DNA of 64,000 bases, taken from positions 1 through 64,000 of the forward strand of contig JAUCBJ010008549.1 of assembly GCA_032718475.1 (NCBI GenBank), read 5' to 3'. Origin of the DNA: Nemertoderma westbladi (taxonomy: Eukaryota; Xenacoelomorpha; Nemertodermatida; Nemertodermatidae). Position numbers and translations under genes: made by a program. The notes under the pieces were generated by a model, which saw only the letters and a list, made by a program, of their open reading frames with translations, ran no database searches and was not told the origin of the DNA. Positions 12,340-23,500 of this stretch are shown here, one piece after another. Position 1 is the first letter of the stretch. Each line of letters opens with the position of its first letter.

Positions 12340-12560
12340 TAATTTTAATTGGTTTTATATGGGTACTACACCAAAGGAGAAATACCGTACAAAAGGTAAG
12401 GGTGTATTATTAGAGAGTTGTCTGAGAATATGTAGTGGAAATATATTATGACGTAGTTTGTAAAAAATGGCAGTTGATTTATATTTTTTTTTTTCAATAT
12501 AGTCAATGTGATGTTTCCAATTTAAATTACTAGAAAGCCAGCAAGCTGGCTGGAAGGAGC
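12340..12560 (-). mobile_element. CR1/Jockey-like retrotransposon fragment
   Basis: Minus-strand frame with SSNLNWKHHIDYIEKK, IFYKLRHNIFPLHILRQL, the usual thumb region just before the PYxxYG motif. It is frameshifted after ILRQL. The piece at 47751-48360 is from the same region of a related element. Confidence 0.7.
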
Positions 12561-12564
12561 CCGG

Positions 12565-13300
12565 GGGAAGAATCCTAGCCAAGACTATTACAGATGAACT
12601 ATGTCAGTCATCAGTAAGTAAACTAAACAATTATCTGAACTGCAAGGCGTGAGGCTAGCTGTCTTTTGGCTCGTCCCACATAATAAAAAATGAAACTTTG
12701 CTACCACTAACAAAAATATAATATGAATCAAATAATTTCATTATCAAGCACGTTTACAAGACCTTAGAGATTGAGTTAGGTTAGGTTTGTCGGCTCTACC
12801 GACAAACCGTGCGAGACTATAAAAAAAAATACCAAAGCAGTGAGTTTTTTGATTCACCTGTCCCCTCTACTGTAGGAAACTGGCTGACAGAAAACGGACG
12901 CGCCCGACAAGTAAACCAATCTTGTAGGAACGTGAGGATGCTACTACCCGGGTTGCCTCTACTGTACGTGTACCTTTCTAACCGCGTGTAAATAAGCGTG
13001 GAACTCAGACATAAACTCACTGTCCAGATTACTGAAAAGAAGGTTACGGTATAGGTTGCTAAATAACGTATGAGCAGCCTGCAGTTTATTGGTTTATTAT
13101 ACAAATTACTAATGTCCACCGCCAGGGCGCGCATAGCAAATTGAAGGAACAGTTTCGGGTGCGCGGTAGCTAGAGCTGGTGCTTTATCGTTGAGGTGAGA
13201 TGGAACAAGTCAGTGAGTCTTACAGTATTTCAGTAGAGAAATTTGGGAGGGCAAACGTATGAGTTTAACCTGGAATAAGTATATTTTCCGCATGTTTTCA
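12565..13300. other. Intergenic sequence, nothing identified
   Basis: Two overlapping short frames on opposite strands near 12817-13134 show no family resemblance. Confidence 0.4.
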
Positions 13301-13511
13301 CCGCCCTTGGCGCCCATGTGAAGAATACCAGGATATCACTTTTCGGTCGACTTTTTATTGCAATTTTATATATGAAGATTTTTTTTAGATTCAGCCCTTC
13401 TGTAACCTGTATTTTTGGTTAAAACCTATGACATTCTTCACATGGGGGTAACTGCAAAAGTGAAATATAACAGGCAGAAAGTCTGGTATTCTTCACATGG
13501 GCCGCCCTTGG
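13301..13511. mobile_element. MITE-like element with inverted ends and direct flanking repeats
   Basis: Left end CCCATGTGAAGAATACCAG at 13313; right end CTGGTATTCTTCACATGGG ending 13501. Both are flanked by CCGCCCTTGG (13301-13310 and 13502-13511), which fits a target-site duplication of about 10 bp. A third CTTCACATGGGGG lies inside (near 13434). A related copy is at 45567-45825. Confidence 0.75.
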
Positions 13512-13907
13512 AGTATAATTAAATCTAGAATCAAAGCGACATGTTGCTGTCAGCTGGTCAGGGGTCCATTATAAATTAATTAAATTCAAATAGATAAGGG
13601 TCTTCTCCAACGGTAAAAATAATTTTATTAAAATAAGTGAGTACTTTCTAGAGGCCTTTCTTCAGACTCTATATAAACTGATAAACACTAAACCGAACTG
13701 TAAAAACACACTGCACAACCGCAAATACCAAAGTCACCGGTACCTCTAAAGTATGCATTAGGAATAAGGCACATAGTGGGGCGAGCACAAAATAGGTGGT
13801 ACTGTACTATATAATTGTATACATTATTAGACGGGTATATATAGCGAAAATCATAAAAATATGTAGATACAAAGTTTTCTATCTATTTACACTATTATAA
13901 ATCGGTG

Positions 13908-15236
13908 GTTTACAACATGACATACCAACAAACTATCGTGGGATCTGTCTGCTTGTGGTAGCTGCCGAAATATACAATAAAATGATTTTATATAGGATTA
14001 GGCCTCACATAGAGAAACTACTGCGTAAGAGCCAAAACGGATTTCGACCAAGTAGATCAACAATAGCTCAGATACTTGCACTACGGAGACTGATTGAAGG
14101 AATTAAGTCAAAGAATCTCCCCGCAGTCATGACTTTTGTGGACTTCAAGAAGGCATTCGACTCCATCCATAGAGGTAAAATGCTTGAAATCCTAAGAGCT
14201 TATGGAATACCAGAAGTAATTGTTGCTGGCATTGGATTGTTATATTGTGACACAGAAGCGCAGGTACTCTCACCAGATGGTGATACTGAGTTTTTCTCAA
14301 TCCTGGCTGGCGTACTGCAAGGTGACACATTAGCACCATTACTATTTGTAATTGTGCTGGATTACGCAATGAGGACGGCCACAGAGGGTGAAGATCTGGT
14401 ATTCACACTTCAAGAACGCAGAAGTAGTAGATATCCGGCAACTACAGTCACAGACACCGACTTTGCGGATGACATCGCCCTGCTCTCTAATACGCTAGCA
14501 AATACACAGCTTCTACTAAATAAAGTGGAGAGGGCTGATAAGGAGGTTGGATTACATATAAATGCTACAAAGACCGAATTCATGACCTTTAATGTTGATG
14601 GAAACTTGACAACAATTGATAATAATCACCTAAGGAAGGTCGATGACTTCCAGTACCTTGGATCATGGATAGAGTGTAGCAAAAAGGACATAGAAGTTAG
14701 AAAAGCAAAGGCTTGGGTAGCTCTATCAAAAATGGATACCATCTGGAAATCAGATCTCTCCAGGCACCTGAAGACTAAGTTCTTTCTAGCCACAGTGGAA
14801 AGTGTAATTTTATACGGGGGTGAGACCTGGACACTGACTAAATCACTTGAACAACGAATTGCAATTGATGGTTGCTACACAAGACTACTAAGGGCAGCCC
14901 TAAACATCAGCTGGAGACAACACATGACAAATAATAAATGACAAAAATACCACCTGTATCAACCACCCTCCGTGAACGCAGATTAAGATTCAGTGGGCAC
15001 TGCTGGCGAAGTAAAGACGAGGTCATACCAGATCTACTTCTCTGGCAACCAACTCATGGAAAGCGTAGTCGTGGACGACCGGCCATAACATATATACTGT
15101 AGATCAACTTGAAAGGGATACTGAACTTAGGAGAAACGAAATTGCGACAACTATGGAGAATCGGGAAGCCTGGAAGGATCTCATTTCCACTGTCCGAGTT
15201 CACTCGACCTACAGTAGTAGTAGTAGTAGGTTTACA
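13908..15236 (+). mobile_element. RTE-like non-LTR retrotransposon, reverse transcriptase to 3' end (family A)
   Basis: 5'-truncated at RT motif 2 (DIPTNYRGICLL). It then runs uninterrupted for 328 codons: KSQNGFRPSRSTIAQILALR, VDFKKAFDSIHR, GVLQGDTLAPLLF, TDTDFADDIALLSN, DDFQYLGSWI, ILYGGETWTLT. The FADD catalytic motif is intact. Near 14941 a frameshift follows, after which STTLRERRLRFSGHCWRSKD and GKRSRGRPAITYI continue in another frame. It ends in (TAG)n. The active-site residues suggest fairly recent insertion, but the copy lacks the endonuclease and is dead. Confidence 0.9.
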
Positions 15237-15239
15237 ACT

Positions 15240-16085
15240 TAATAAATAGTATTAAATTTTATTTACTAAAAATTTAAAAAAGTTGTCTGATACTGTTATG
15301 CAGGGTTGCCATGTAGACACCCACAGAAATTTTCAGGTTCGAGATTCTAATGAGGATAGTATAAAGGGACGAGGTTAAGCAGGTGATCAACCAGCAACAG
15401 CTCCGCAACGACAGCAAACTACACGCATTATCACCAGAAGTAAATAATGACGGAATCCTACTAATTAATAACCGAATCCTACTAATGAACTTCATGATAC
15501 CAACCCGAAAACCAATCATAATTCCGCCGTGATCGCCGCTGGTTAACCCCAAATCATACGGGACTGCCATAAGACCATCACTTGGTGTGCATCTGCCTAT
15601 TGTTATTAATTATCGTTGACGCTTTAAAAATTTATTATTTTGTCAATAATTTAAAAAAAAAAATTTTAAATATCAATCTTATTTGATTATTAAATTAATG
15701 AATGAAATGAAAATATAAATAAATAATCAACAATACCATTTTTTGGCTGTACTGGTATAATACCAAGTTCCGGCTAACCCAATAAAGATTGCCAATTCAG
15801 CCATTGAATGAAACACGATTAGCGGTTAAAATGCTACTAACTGTAGTACTAGTCGTTCAATCAAAAGGTCAAATTGGCTGAAACAAAATTTTTTCGAGTC
15901 ACGGAAATGAGGTCCACAAAAGTTATCGATTAAAATTTTTAGTTCATCGTTTTTATGAAAATCACTTATATTAATTAATATTTGGCCAAAATTTTAAAAC
16001 TAATTTTCTGAGAAATTGGCTGTAATAACAGAAATATAACAATTCCAGCCGATAACTTTTAAAGAAATTCCGAAACCCTTTGTAC
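15240..16085. other. Intergenic, AT-rich, nothing identified
   Basis: No frame or repeat worth naming. Confidence 0.4.
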
Positions 16086-16395
16086 TACTACTACAACTAC
16101 TAGGTTCGGAATGCTACATCGCAGCTGCATTATATATGTATTACATATATATTAAGAATGCTGTGCCGACTTGTCAACAAAATTGCGCCGCCACAACCCT
16201 CTATCACCCATGACATTTACTAAATCATCCGCATTTTCAATGCCAATGTCCTTTAAGATGCGTCTCAAGAAAGTCATTGGCTGTCCACCATGCTTATTCA
16301 CTCCATGAGGCCTCCAAAGTACAAGATTATGCACTGGCTGGTCCACACGGCGAAAGCAATGTCCTGCAAAGAGGAGGCGGCCTTGTTCTAGTGAA
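16085..16395 (-). mobile_element. RTE-like retrotransposon 3' fragment (family B)
   Basis: Minus-strand frame with DQPVHNLVLWRPHG and NKHGGQPMTFLRRILKD to the 3' end, with a (CTA)n-type tail at about 16085-16105. It is truncated at GLVLEQGRLLFAGH-like sequence, where unrelated repeat sequence (16396-16700) begins. Confidence 0.85.
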
Positions 16396-16730
16396 ACCCT
16401 TTCAAATGAGCTCGTTTTTTGGTTTCGCTGATTTAATTTCCGATGTCAGTTTAAATGTTTGGTAGAATCTAGTCTGTCTGGCTGTCGGTTGTCTGTCTGT
16501 TGGTGGACAGACCGTCATACGAAAAAACAATGATAACTCGAGAACTAAAAGAGGTGCAGCTAAACGGTTTTCATATTTAAAATTATGGTCAAGATTAATT
16601 TGCAATATGACCATGAGGGGTGGGGAGGGGTGGTACTCCCCACTTAACCCTAGAATGACTTGATCTTTGGATCGAGACACACAGATCTGCGCCATAGGGC
16701 ACTATAGAGGGAACGAATAGAGGGATAAAC
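16396..16730. repeat. Probable dispersed repeat of unknown type
   Basis: Contains a run of GTCTGTCTG-like words and a short minus-strand frame (FKLTSEIKSAKPKN). Its sharp junction with the retroelement fragment and its texture suggest transposon-derived sequence; the family is not recognised. Confidence 0.3.
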
Positions 16731-17203
16731 ATATGATAAAAGGTTATCATTTCAAAGATCAGAAAAAAAACTACTAACAGAATACAAGAACGCCATAAGT
16801 TTTTATTAGCAATATTAATTAATATAGGATTCTATAAACAGGAATGCATTTATCACAAACAGAACCGTAAATTCAATTATCAGAAAAGTGAATTATTATA
16901 GTTATAAAATTTCATTAAGTCTTCTTTCTATATTGTGGAGCACCAAAGTGGAATAAAATTTAATACAAAATAAAAATTATATCAATTAAATTTGATCACA
17001 TTAATTCATCTCGCGTTAACAATGGCATATATACTGTAAAGCTGTATTCTACTTTCATAAACAAAGTCAAATGTTGGCAATGTATTGCGAAACCATTAAA
17101 AGAGAGATAACCAAAACATCAAGCTTAACTCACCACTTCATGGCAAAACACAGTCAATTTCAATATCATTAACAATAAGTGATTGGCTACATCTGTCTGA
17201 CCC

Positions 17204-17596
17204 CTACAAGTCCTCGATTATTTCCCCACTTGTATCTGTAAGTATCCCACTCTCATCCTCACTGCTCTCCGCCGCCCCAGAGCTCTGTTCTGATTGGCTA
17301 CTGCTATAATCCGCCTCTGGCCTATCATCAAGCAATTCCCATTGGGATTCTAGAAATTCCTCCAGCCCAGATATTTGATCCCTAGTTCGTCTCTGCCGCT
17401 CCTCTATCAGCTTCCCTTCCACCGCCAACCTCGCTTTCATTGTGACGTAATGGTTGTAATCATCGAGTTGTGATTGGTTGAGCGGTTGACGCAGAGACAA
17501 TGAGACTGTTTCGCTGCGAATGTCGATATCAGACTTGAGTTTTTTCGCGTCTAAATATTTCGTTAGTCGCATGTCCCGTTTAGTAATGAGATCCTC
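17204..17596 (-). CDS. Shroom: Shroom exon 9: ASD2 C-terminal helix, acidic tail and stop
   Basis: Acceptor TTCTCTCAG|GAGGAT, open for 130 codons to TAG at 17204 (about residues 953-1082). The peptide opens with a long amphipathic helix (EDLITKRDMRLTKYLDAKKL), then LNQSQLDDYNHYVTMKARL, which corresponds to the conserved L-DYEHFVKMK segment closing ASD2. It then continues QISGLEEFLESQWELL. The last 40 residues are Ser/Glu/Asp-rich (SSEDESGILTDTSGEIIEDL) and extend beyond the usual short tail of vertebrate Shrooms. A minus-strand AATAAA at about 16801-16806 could be the poly(A) signal. Confidence 0.92.
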   Translation of the reverse strand, partial: EDLITKRDMRLTKYLDAKKLKSDIDIRSETVSLSLRQPLNQSQLDDYNHYVTMKARLAVEGKLIEERQRRTRDQISGLEEFLESQWELLDDRPEADYSSSQSEQSSGAAESSEDESGILTDTSGEIIEDL

Positions 17597-20500
17597 CTGA
17601 GAGAAGGGAAATTAAACAATATTAAATAATATATTATTCCCCAATCTGACAATTGGGGACCCGAAGACTCCTCTTTCGATAGCTGCTACCCGAGGGTAGG
17701 GGACGGGTGGTCGCTATTCCTATCTGCTAACCGAAGGTAGGGGTGCGTGCTACTCCTATCTGCTACCCGAAGGTAGGGATGGGCGCTACTCCTATCTGCT
17801 ACCCGAAGGTAGGTGTGGGCGCTACTCATATCTGCTACCCGAAGGTAGGGGTGGCGGTACTCCTATCTGCTACCCGAAGGTAGGGATGGGCGCTACTCCT
17901 ATCTGCTACCCGAAGGTAGGGGTGGCGCTACTCTTATCTGCTACCCGAAGGTAGGGGTGGCGCTACTCCTATCTGCTACCCGAAGGTAGGGGTGGCGCTA
18001 CTCCTATCTGCTACCCGAAGGTAGGGGTGGCGCTACTCCTATCTGCTAGCCGAAGGTAGGGGTGGGCGCTACTCCTATCTGCTACCCCAAGGTAGGGGTG
18101 GCGCTACTCCTATCTACTACCCGAAGGTAGGGGTGGACGCTACTCCTAATCTGCTACCCGAAGGTAAGGGTGGACGCTACTCCTATCTGCTACCCCAAGG
18201 TAGGGGTAGCGCTACTCCTGTCTGCTATCCGAAGGTAGGGATAGATGCTACTCCTATCTGCTACCCGAAGGTAAGGGTGGACGCTACTCCTATCTGCTAC
18301 CCCAAGGTAGGGGTGGCGCTACTCCTATCTGCTACCCGAATGGTAGCGGTGGGGGCTACTCCTATCTGCAACCCGAGGGTAGGAGTGGGCGCTGCTCCTA
18401 TCTGCTACCCCAAGGTAGGGGTGGCGCTACACCTATCTGCTACCCCAATGTAGGGGTGGGCGCTACTCCTATCTGCTACCCAAAGGTAGGGGTGGGCGCT
18501 ACTCCTATCTGCTACCCGAAGGTAGGGGTGGGTGCTACTCCTATCTGCTACCCGAGGGTAGGGGTGGGTGCTACTCCTATCTGCTACCCGAAGGTAGGAG
18601 TGGGCGCTACTCCTATCTGCTACCCGAGGGTAGGGGTGGGTGCTACTCCTATCTGCTACCCGAAGGTAGGAGTGGGCGCTACTCCTATCTGCTAACCGAG
18701 GGTAGGAGTGGGCGCTGCTCCTATCTGCTACCCCAAGGTACTACTACTACTAGGATCGGCATGCTGCATTGCAGCTGCATTTTTAAAAATGCTGTGCCGG
18801 CTTATCGACAAAATTGCACCGCCACAACACCGTATCACCCATGACATTTGCTAGATCATCCGCATCTTCAAGGCCAGTGTCCTTTAAGATGAGTCTCAAG
18901 AAAGTCATGGGCTGTCCACCATGCTTATTCACTCCATGAGGCTGCCAAAGTACAAGACAATGCACTGGCTGATCCTCACGGCGAAAGCCATGTCCTGCAA
19001 AGCGGAGGCGATTTTGTTCTAGTGTCAAGCTTGGGGGAACCAATGAGACACCTCCAATGTTATATAGTGTCTGGTTGGAGATGTGTGCATTGTACTTGAC
19101 ACAATGAACCCGGCGTAGCATTCTTGTGAATTGGCCATCCAGAGATTTGGTGTCCTCAGCAGTTAGAGACCAGCATGGACTCCCATAGAGGAGTACTGGA
19201 ACTACTGCTGCTCTAAATAATCGGGCCTTAAGTTTCAGATTAATTCTCGGTGAATTCCAAATCCTGGAAAGCCTATTCAAGGCTGCCCATGCCTTTCCCT
19301 TACGTATTCGAAGGTCCTCACCTGACTTCCGGATCCATGATCCCAGGTAACAGAAGTCGTCCACATGCTCAAGCATACCATCTTTTGAGCTTATGCTCAT
19401 CCGATCAGAGACTTGCTGAGGACTTTCAAAGTTAACTGTCAAAATTTTGGTCTTTCTGGAGTTAATAAAAAGCAGCATGTTCTAATGAGCTGAGGAGCTG
19501 TTGGGCTCCCTCTATATAGTGATTCTGAAAGTACTCCTAAGTCATCAGCAAAGTCTAGATCAGTTAGGTACTTGGCAGGATTTCCTCGACTTCTGGAGCC
19601 AGTAGGTGGAGTTATCATCACCCCATCATCATTATGATGATCTAAGGACATGCGTAGAACATAGTCAACCACAATAATGAACAAGAATGGTGCAAGTGTG
19701 TCTCCATGGAGGACGCCCCATAACACTTCAAATGGTTCTGTGTCACCGTCAACAGTAGACACAAATGTTGTCGAACCATCGTATACTGATCTGATTGCTG
19801 CAAGTTGATTGATGAAAGTATGCTGAACATACGTGAGCGAGAGACTGAATCAAAGGCCTTGAAGAAGTCAACAAAGATAACAGCCAGATGCCCGTCTTTC
19901 TTTTTTGATAACTCTTCAATTATCCTTCTAAGTGCCAAAATGGGCTCCATGGTCCGGTCCCACGACCTTTACGGAACCCATTCTGATTTCCACGGAGCAG
20001 TCTCTCAATGGGATCCCTGATGCGATTTAATTGAATTCTATTGTATAGCTTTGCAGCAATCGAGATCAATGAGATTCCCCGAAAAGAACCATAGAGTGTT
20101 AGGTTGCCCTTCTTGGGAACAGGCGCCAACTTATTTGTTTTCAATTCTTGTGGGACTCTTGTTGTACGGTACATGTCTACTATGATGGGATAGAAGAGCT
20201 TTAAACACTCAGGTATTTTAAATACCTCAGGGGGAACACCATCTACTCCACTGGCACGATTGGTCTTAATGCTCTTTGCAGCAGCCTTCACTTCTGCAAA
20301 GGAGATATCGCCAATGGGAATATCTGGGAGTAAATACTCAGACACTTTTACTTCTATAAAGTTATCAGGCAATACCCTGTCATTATGGGCGATCATTATT
20401 ACCCGAAGGTAAGGGTGGACGCTACTCCTATCGGCTACCCCAATGTAGAGGTGGGCGCTACTCATATCTGCTACCCGAAGGTAGGGGTGGACGCTACTCC

Positions 20501-23500
20501 TATCTGCTACCCGAAGGTGGGGGTGGGCGCTACTCCTATCTGCTACCCGAAGGTGAAGGTCGGGGTGGGCGCTACTCCTTTCTGCTACCCGAAGTTAGGG
20601 GTTGGCGCTACTCCTCTGCTACCCGAGGGTAGGGATGGACGCTACTCCTATCTGCTACCCAAAGGTAGGGGTGGGCGCTACTCCTATCTGCTACCCGAAG
20701 GTGAAGGTCGGGGTGGGCGCTACTCCTTTCTGCTACCCGAAGTTAAGGGTGGGCGCTACTCCTTTCTGCTACCCGAAGGTAGGGGTTGGCGCTACTCCTA
20801 TCTGCTACCCAAAGGTAGGGGTGGGTGCTACTCCTATCTGCTACCCAAAGGTAGGGGTGGGTGCTACTTCTATCTGCTACCCGAGGGTAAAGGTGGGCGC
20901 TACTCCTATCTGCTACCCAAAGGTAGGGGTGGGCGCTACTCCTATCTGCTACCCAAAGGTAGGGGTGGGTGCTACTTCTATCTGCTACCCGAGGGTAAAG
21001 GTGGGCGCTACTCCTATCTGCTACCCGAGGGTAAAGGTGGGCGCTACTCCTATCTGTTACCCGAAGGTAGGGGTGGGCGCTACTCCTATCTGCTACCCGA
21101 AGGTAGGGGTGAGCGCTACTCCTATCTGCTACCCACCGAAGGTAGGGGTGGGTGCTACTCCTTTCTGCTACCCGAAGTTAAGGGTGGGCACTACTCCTAT
21201 CTGCTACCCGAGGGTAGGGGTGGGTGCTACTCCTTATTTGCTACCCAAAGGTGAAGGTAGGGGTGGGCGCTACTCCTTTCTGCTACCCGAAGTTAAGGGT
21301 GGGCGCTACTCCTATCTGCTAAACGAGGGTAAAGGTGGGCGCTACTCCTATCTGCTACCCAAAGGTGAAGGTAGGGGTGGGCGCTACTCCTTTCTGCTAC
21401 CCGAAGTTAAGGGTGGGCGCTACTCCTATCTGCTAAACGAGGGTAAAGGTGGGCGCTACTCCTATCTGTTACCCGAAGGTAGGGGTGGGCGCTACTCCTA
21501 TCTGCTACCCCAAGGTAGGGGTGGGCGCTACTCCTATCTGCTACCCGAAGGTAGGGGTGGGCGCTACTCCTATATGCGGGCTACTCCAATCCCTTGTTTT
21601 GTTTAACTGGTACTCATTTTATCGACCCCAGTGGTGGATGAAAGGCTAAGTGGATCTGTCGGTTCCAACTGCACTCCCCAATACATTTACTAACTCTGTC
21701 GTTTTCGGCCGCATTCCCCAATGCATTCTCAGTCCTCGCTAGCTGACTGCTGACCGATAGAACCAACTTCATTATCGTATCCAATTCGTTGATATAGTTG
21801 GTGTAACGAATGACGTCAGATGAAGGGCACAATTGCTTGACGACCTGGAATATAGAATGTCCAGATTAATTGGTTTAAATATATAAGTTAATCACCAGAA
21901 GTAGAAAATGTTGTCAGTAGATATTCACAAAAGCACCACAAACTATAGAGCAAAATCAATAGAGACAAATATGTTTCGCATACTCAATCTCCATCCATCG
22001 CAAACACCTAAACTCTGGATGGCACTTACAAAATAATGCTACGCCGGGTTCATTGTGTCAAGTACAATGCACACATCTTCAACCAGACAATATACAACAT
22101 TGGAGGTGTTCCATTAGTCTCCCCTAGCTTTACACTTGTGAATGGAACCGCCTCCGCTTTGCAGGACATTGCTTTCGTCGTGAGGACCAGCCAGTGCATA
22201 ATCTTGTACTTTGGCAGCCTCATGGAGTGAATAAGCATGGTGGACAGCCCATGACTTTCTTGAGACGCATCTTAAAGGACACTGGCCTAGAAGATGCGGA
22301 TAATCTCGCGAAAGTCATGGGGATAGTTGTTGTGGCGGCGCAATTTGTCAACAAGCCGGCACAGCATTCTTATTGCAGCTGCAGTGCCGCATACTGATTA
22401 TAGGTAGCATACATGTCCCTACATGTAAATTAGTTACCTTAGTAACACTCGCACCCAGCTGCTCGTTACCTTAGTAACACTCGCACCCAGCTGTTCGTTA
22501 CCTTAGTAACACTCGCACCCAGCTGTTCGTTACCATAGTAACACTCGCACACAGCTGTTCGTTACCTTAGTAACACTCGCACCCAGCTGTTCGTTTTCTT
22601 CAACTTCATCATCAATGTTTATCCTTTCCATCTCCAAACTCTTCAACCTCCCTTTCAATCTCTTCACAAGCTCCAGTTGTTTGCGCCGCAACGTTGCCTT
22701 ACTAATTGCTGATTGGCTGGACTCCAATAAGACGGTTTCTATCGATATTCTGTATGGAGACGATAAAAAAAATAATTTCAATATTTTTGAAACATAAAAA
22801 AACTTTATTTATTAATTCGATACATACAATAAGAGATCAGTTTGGGAATAATAGTAAAATAGATTCAAGGTTAGTTTCAAGGTCAATCTCAAGATTTTTT
22901 GAGTTACTCGGCCAAAGTGAGTGCTACACAAAACCCGCCACAATTACTATTAACTTTAAGGAATTTGATCCAAATTTGCAATCCCGAAAAACGGGATCCC
23001 GAGAGTTGTAATCCCGGTCCCGATCCCGATCCCGGAGATCCCGAAAAGTCTGATCCCGTTTCAACAATATAGGTAGTACCAACCTTGGGGTATAGATCAG
23101 TGTGGGAGAACAAACCTTGGGATAGAGATCAGTGTGGGAGAACCAACCTTGGGAAAGAGATCAGTTTGGGAGAACCAACCTTGGGATAGAGATACGTGTG
23201 GGAGAACCAACTTTGGGATATAGATCAGTGTGGGAGTACCAACCTTGGGATATAGATCAGTGAGGGAGAACCAACCTTGGGATATAGATCAGTTTGGGAG
23301 AACCACCCTTGGGATATAGATCAGTGTGGGAGAACCAACCTTGGAATAGAGATACGTGTGGGAGAACCAACTTTGGGATATAGATCAGTGTGGGAGTACC
23401 AACCTTGGGATAGAGATACGTGTGGGAGAACCAACTTTGGGATATAGATCAGTGTGGGAGTACCAACCTTGGGATATAGATCAGTGAGGGAGAACCAACC

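Noticed and set aside
20385-21606. Plus-strand frames of 289 and 334 codons with GATPICYPKVG or RYSYLLPEGRGG repeats
   Set aside because: 36-bp minisatellite, a multiple of 3, in an intron; two overlapping frames are equally open.
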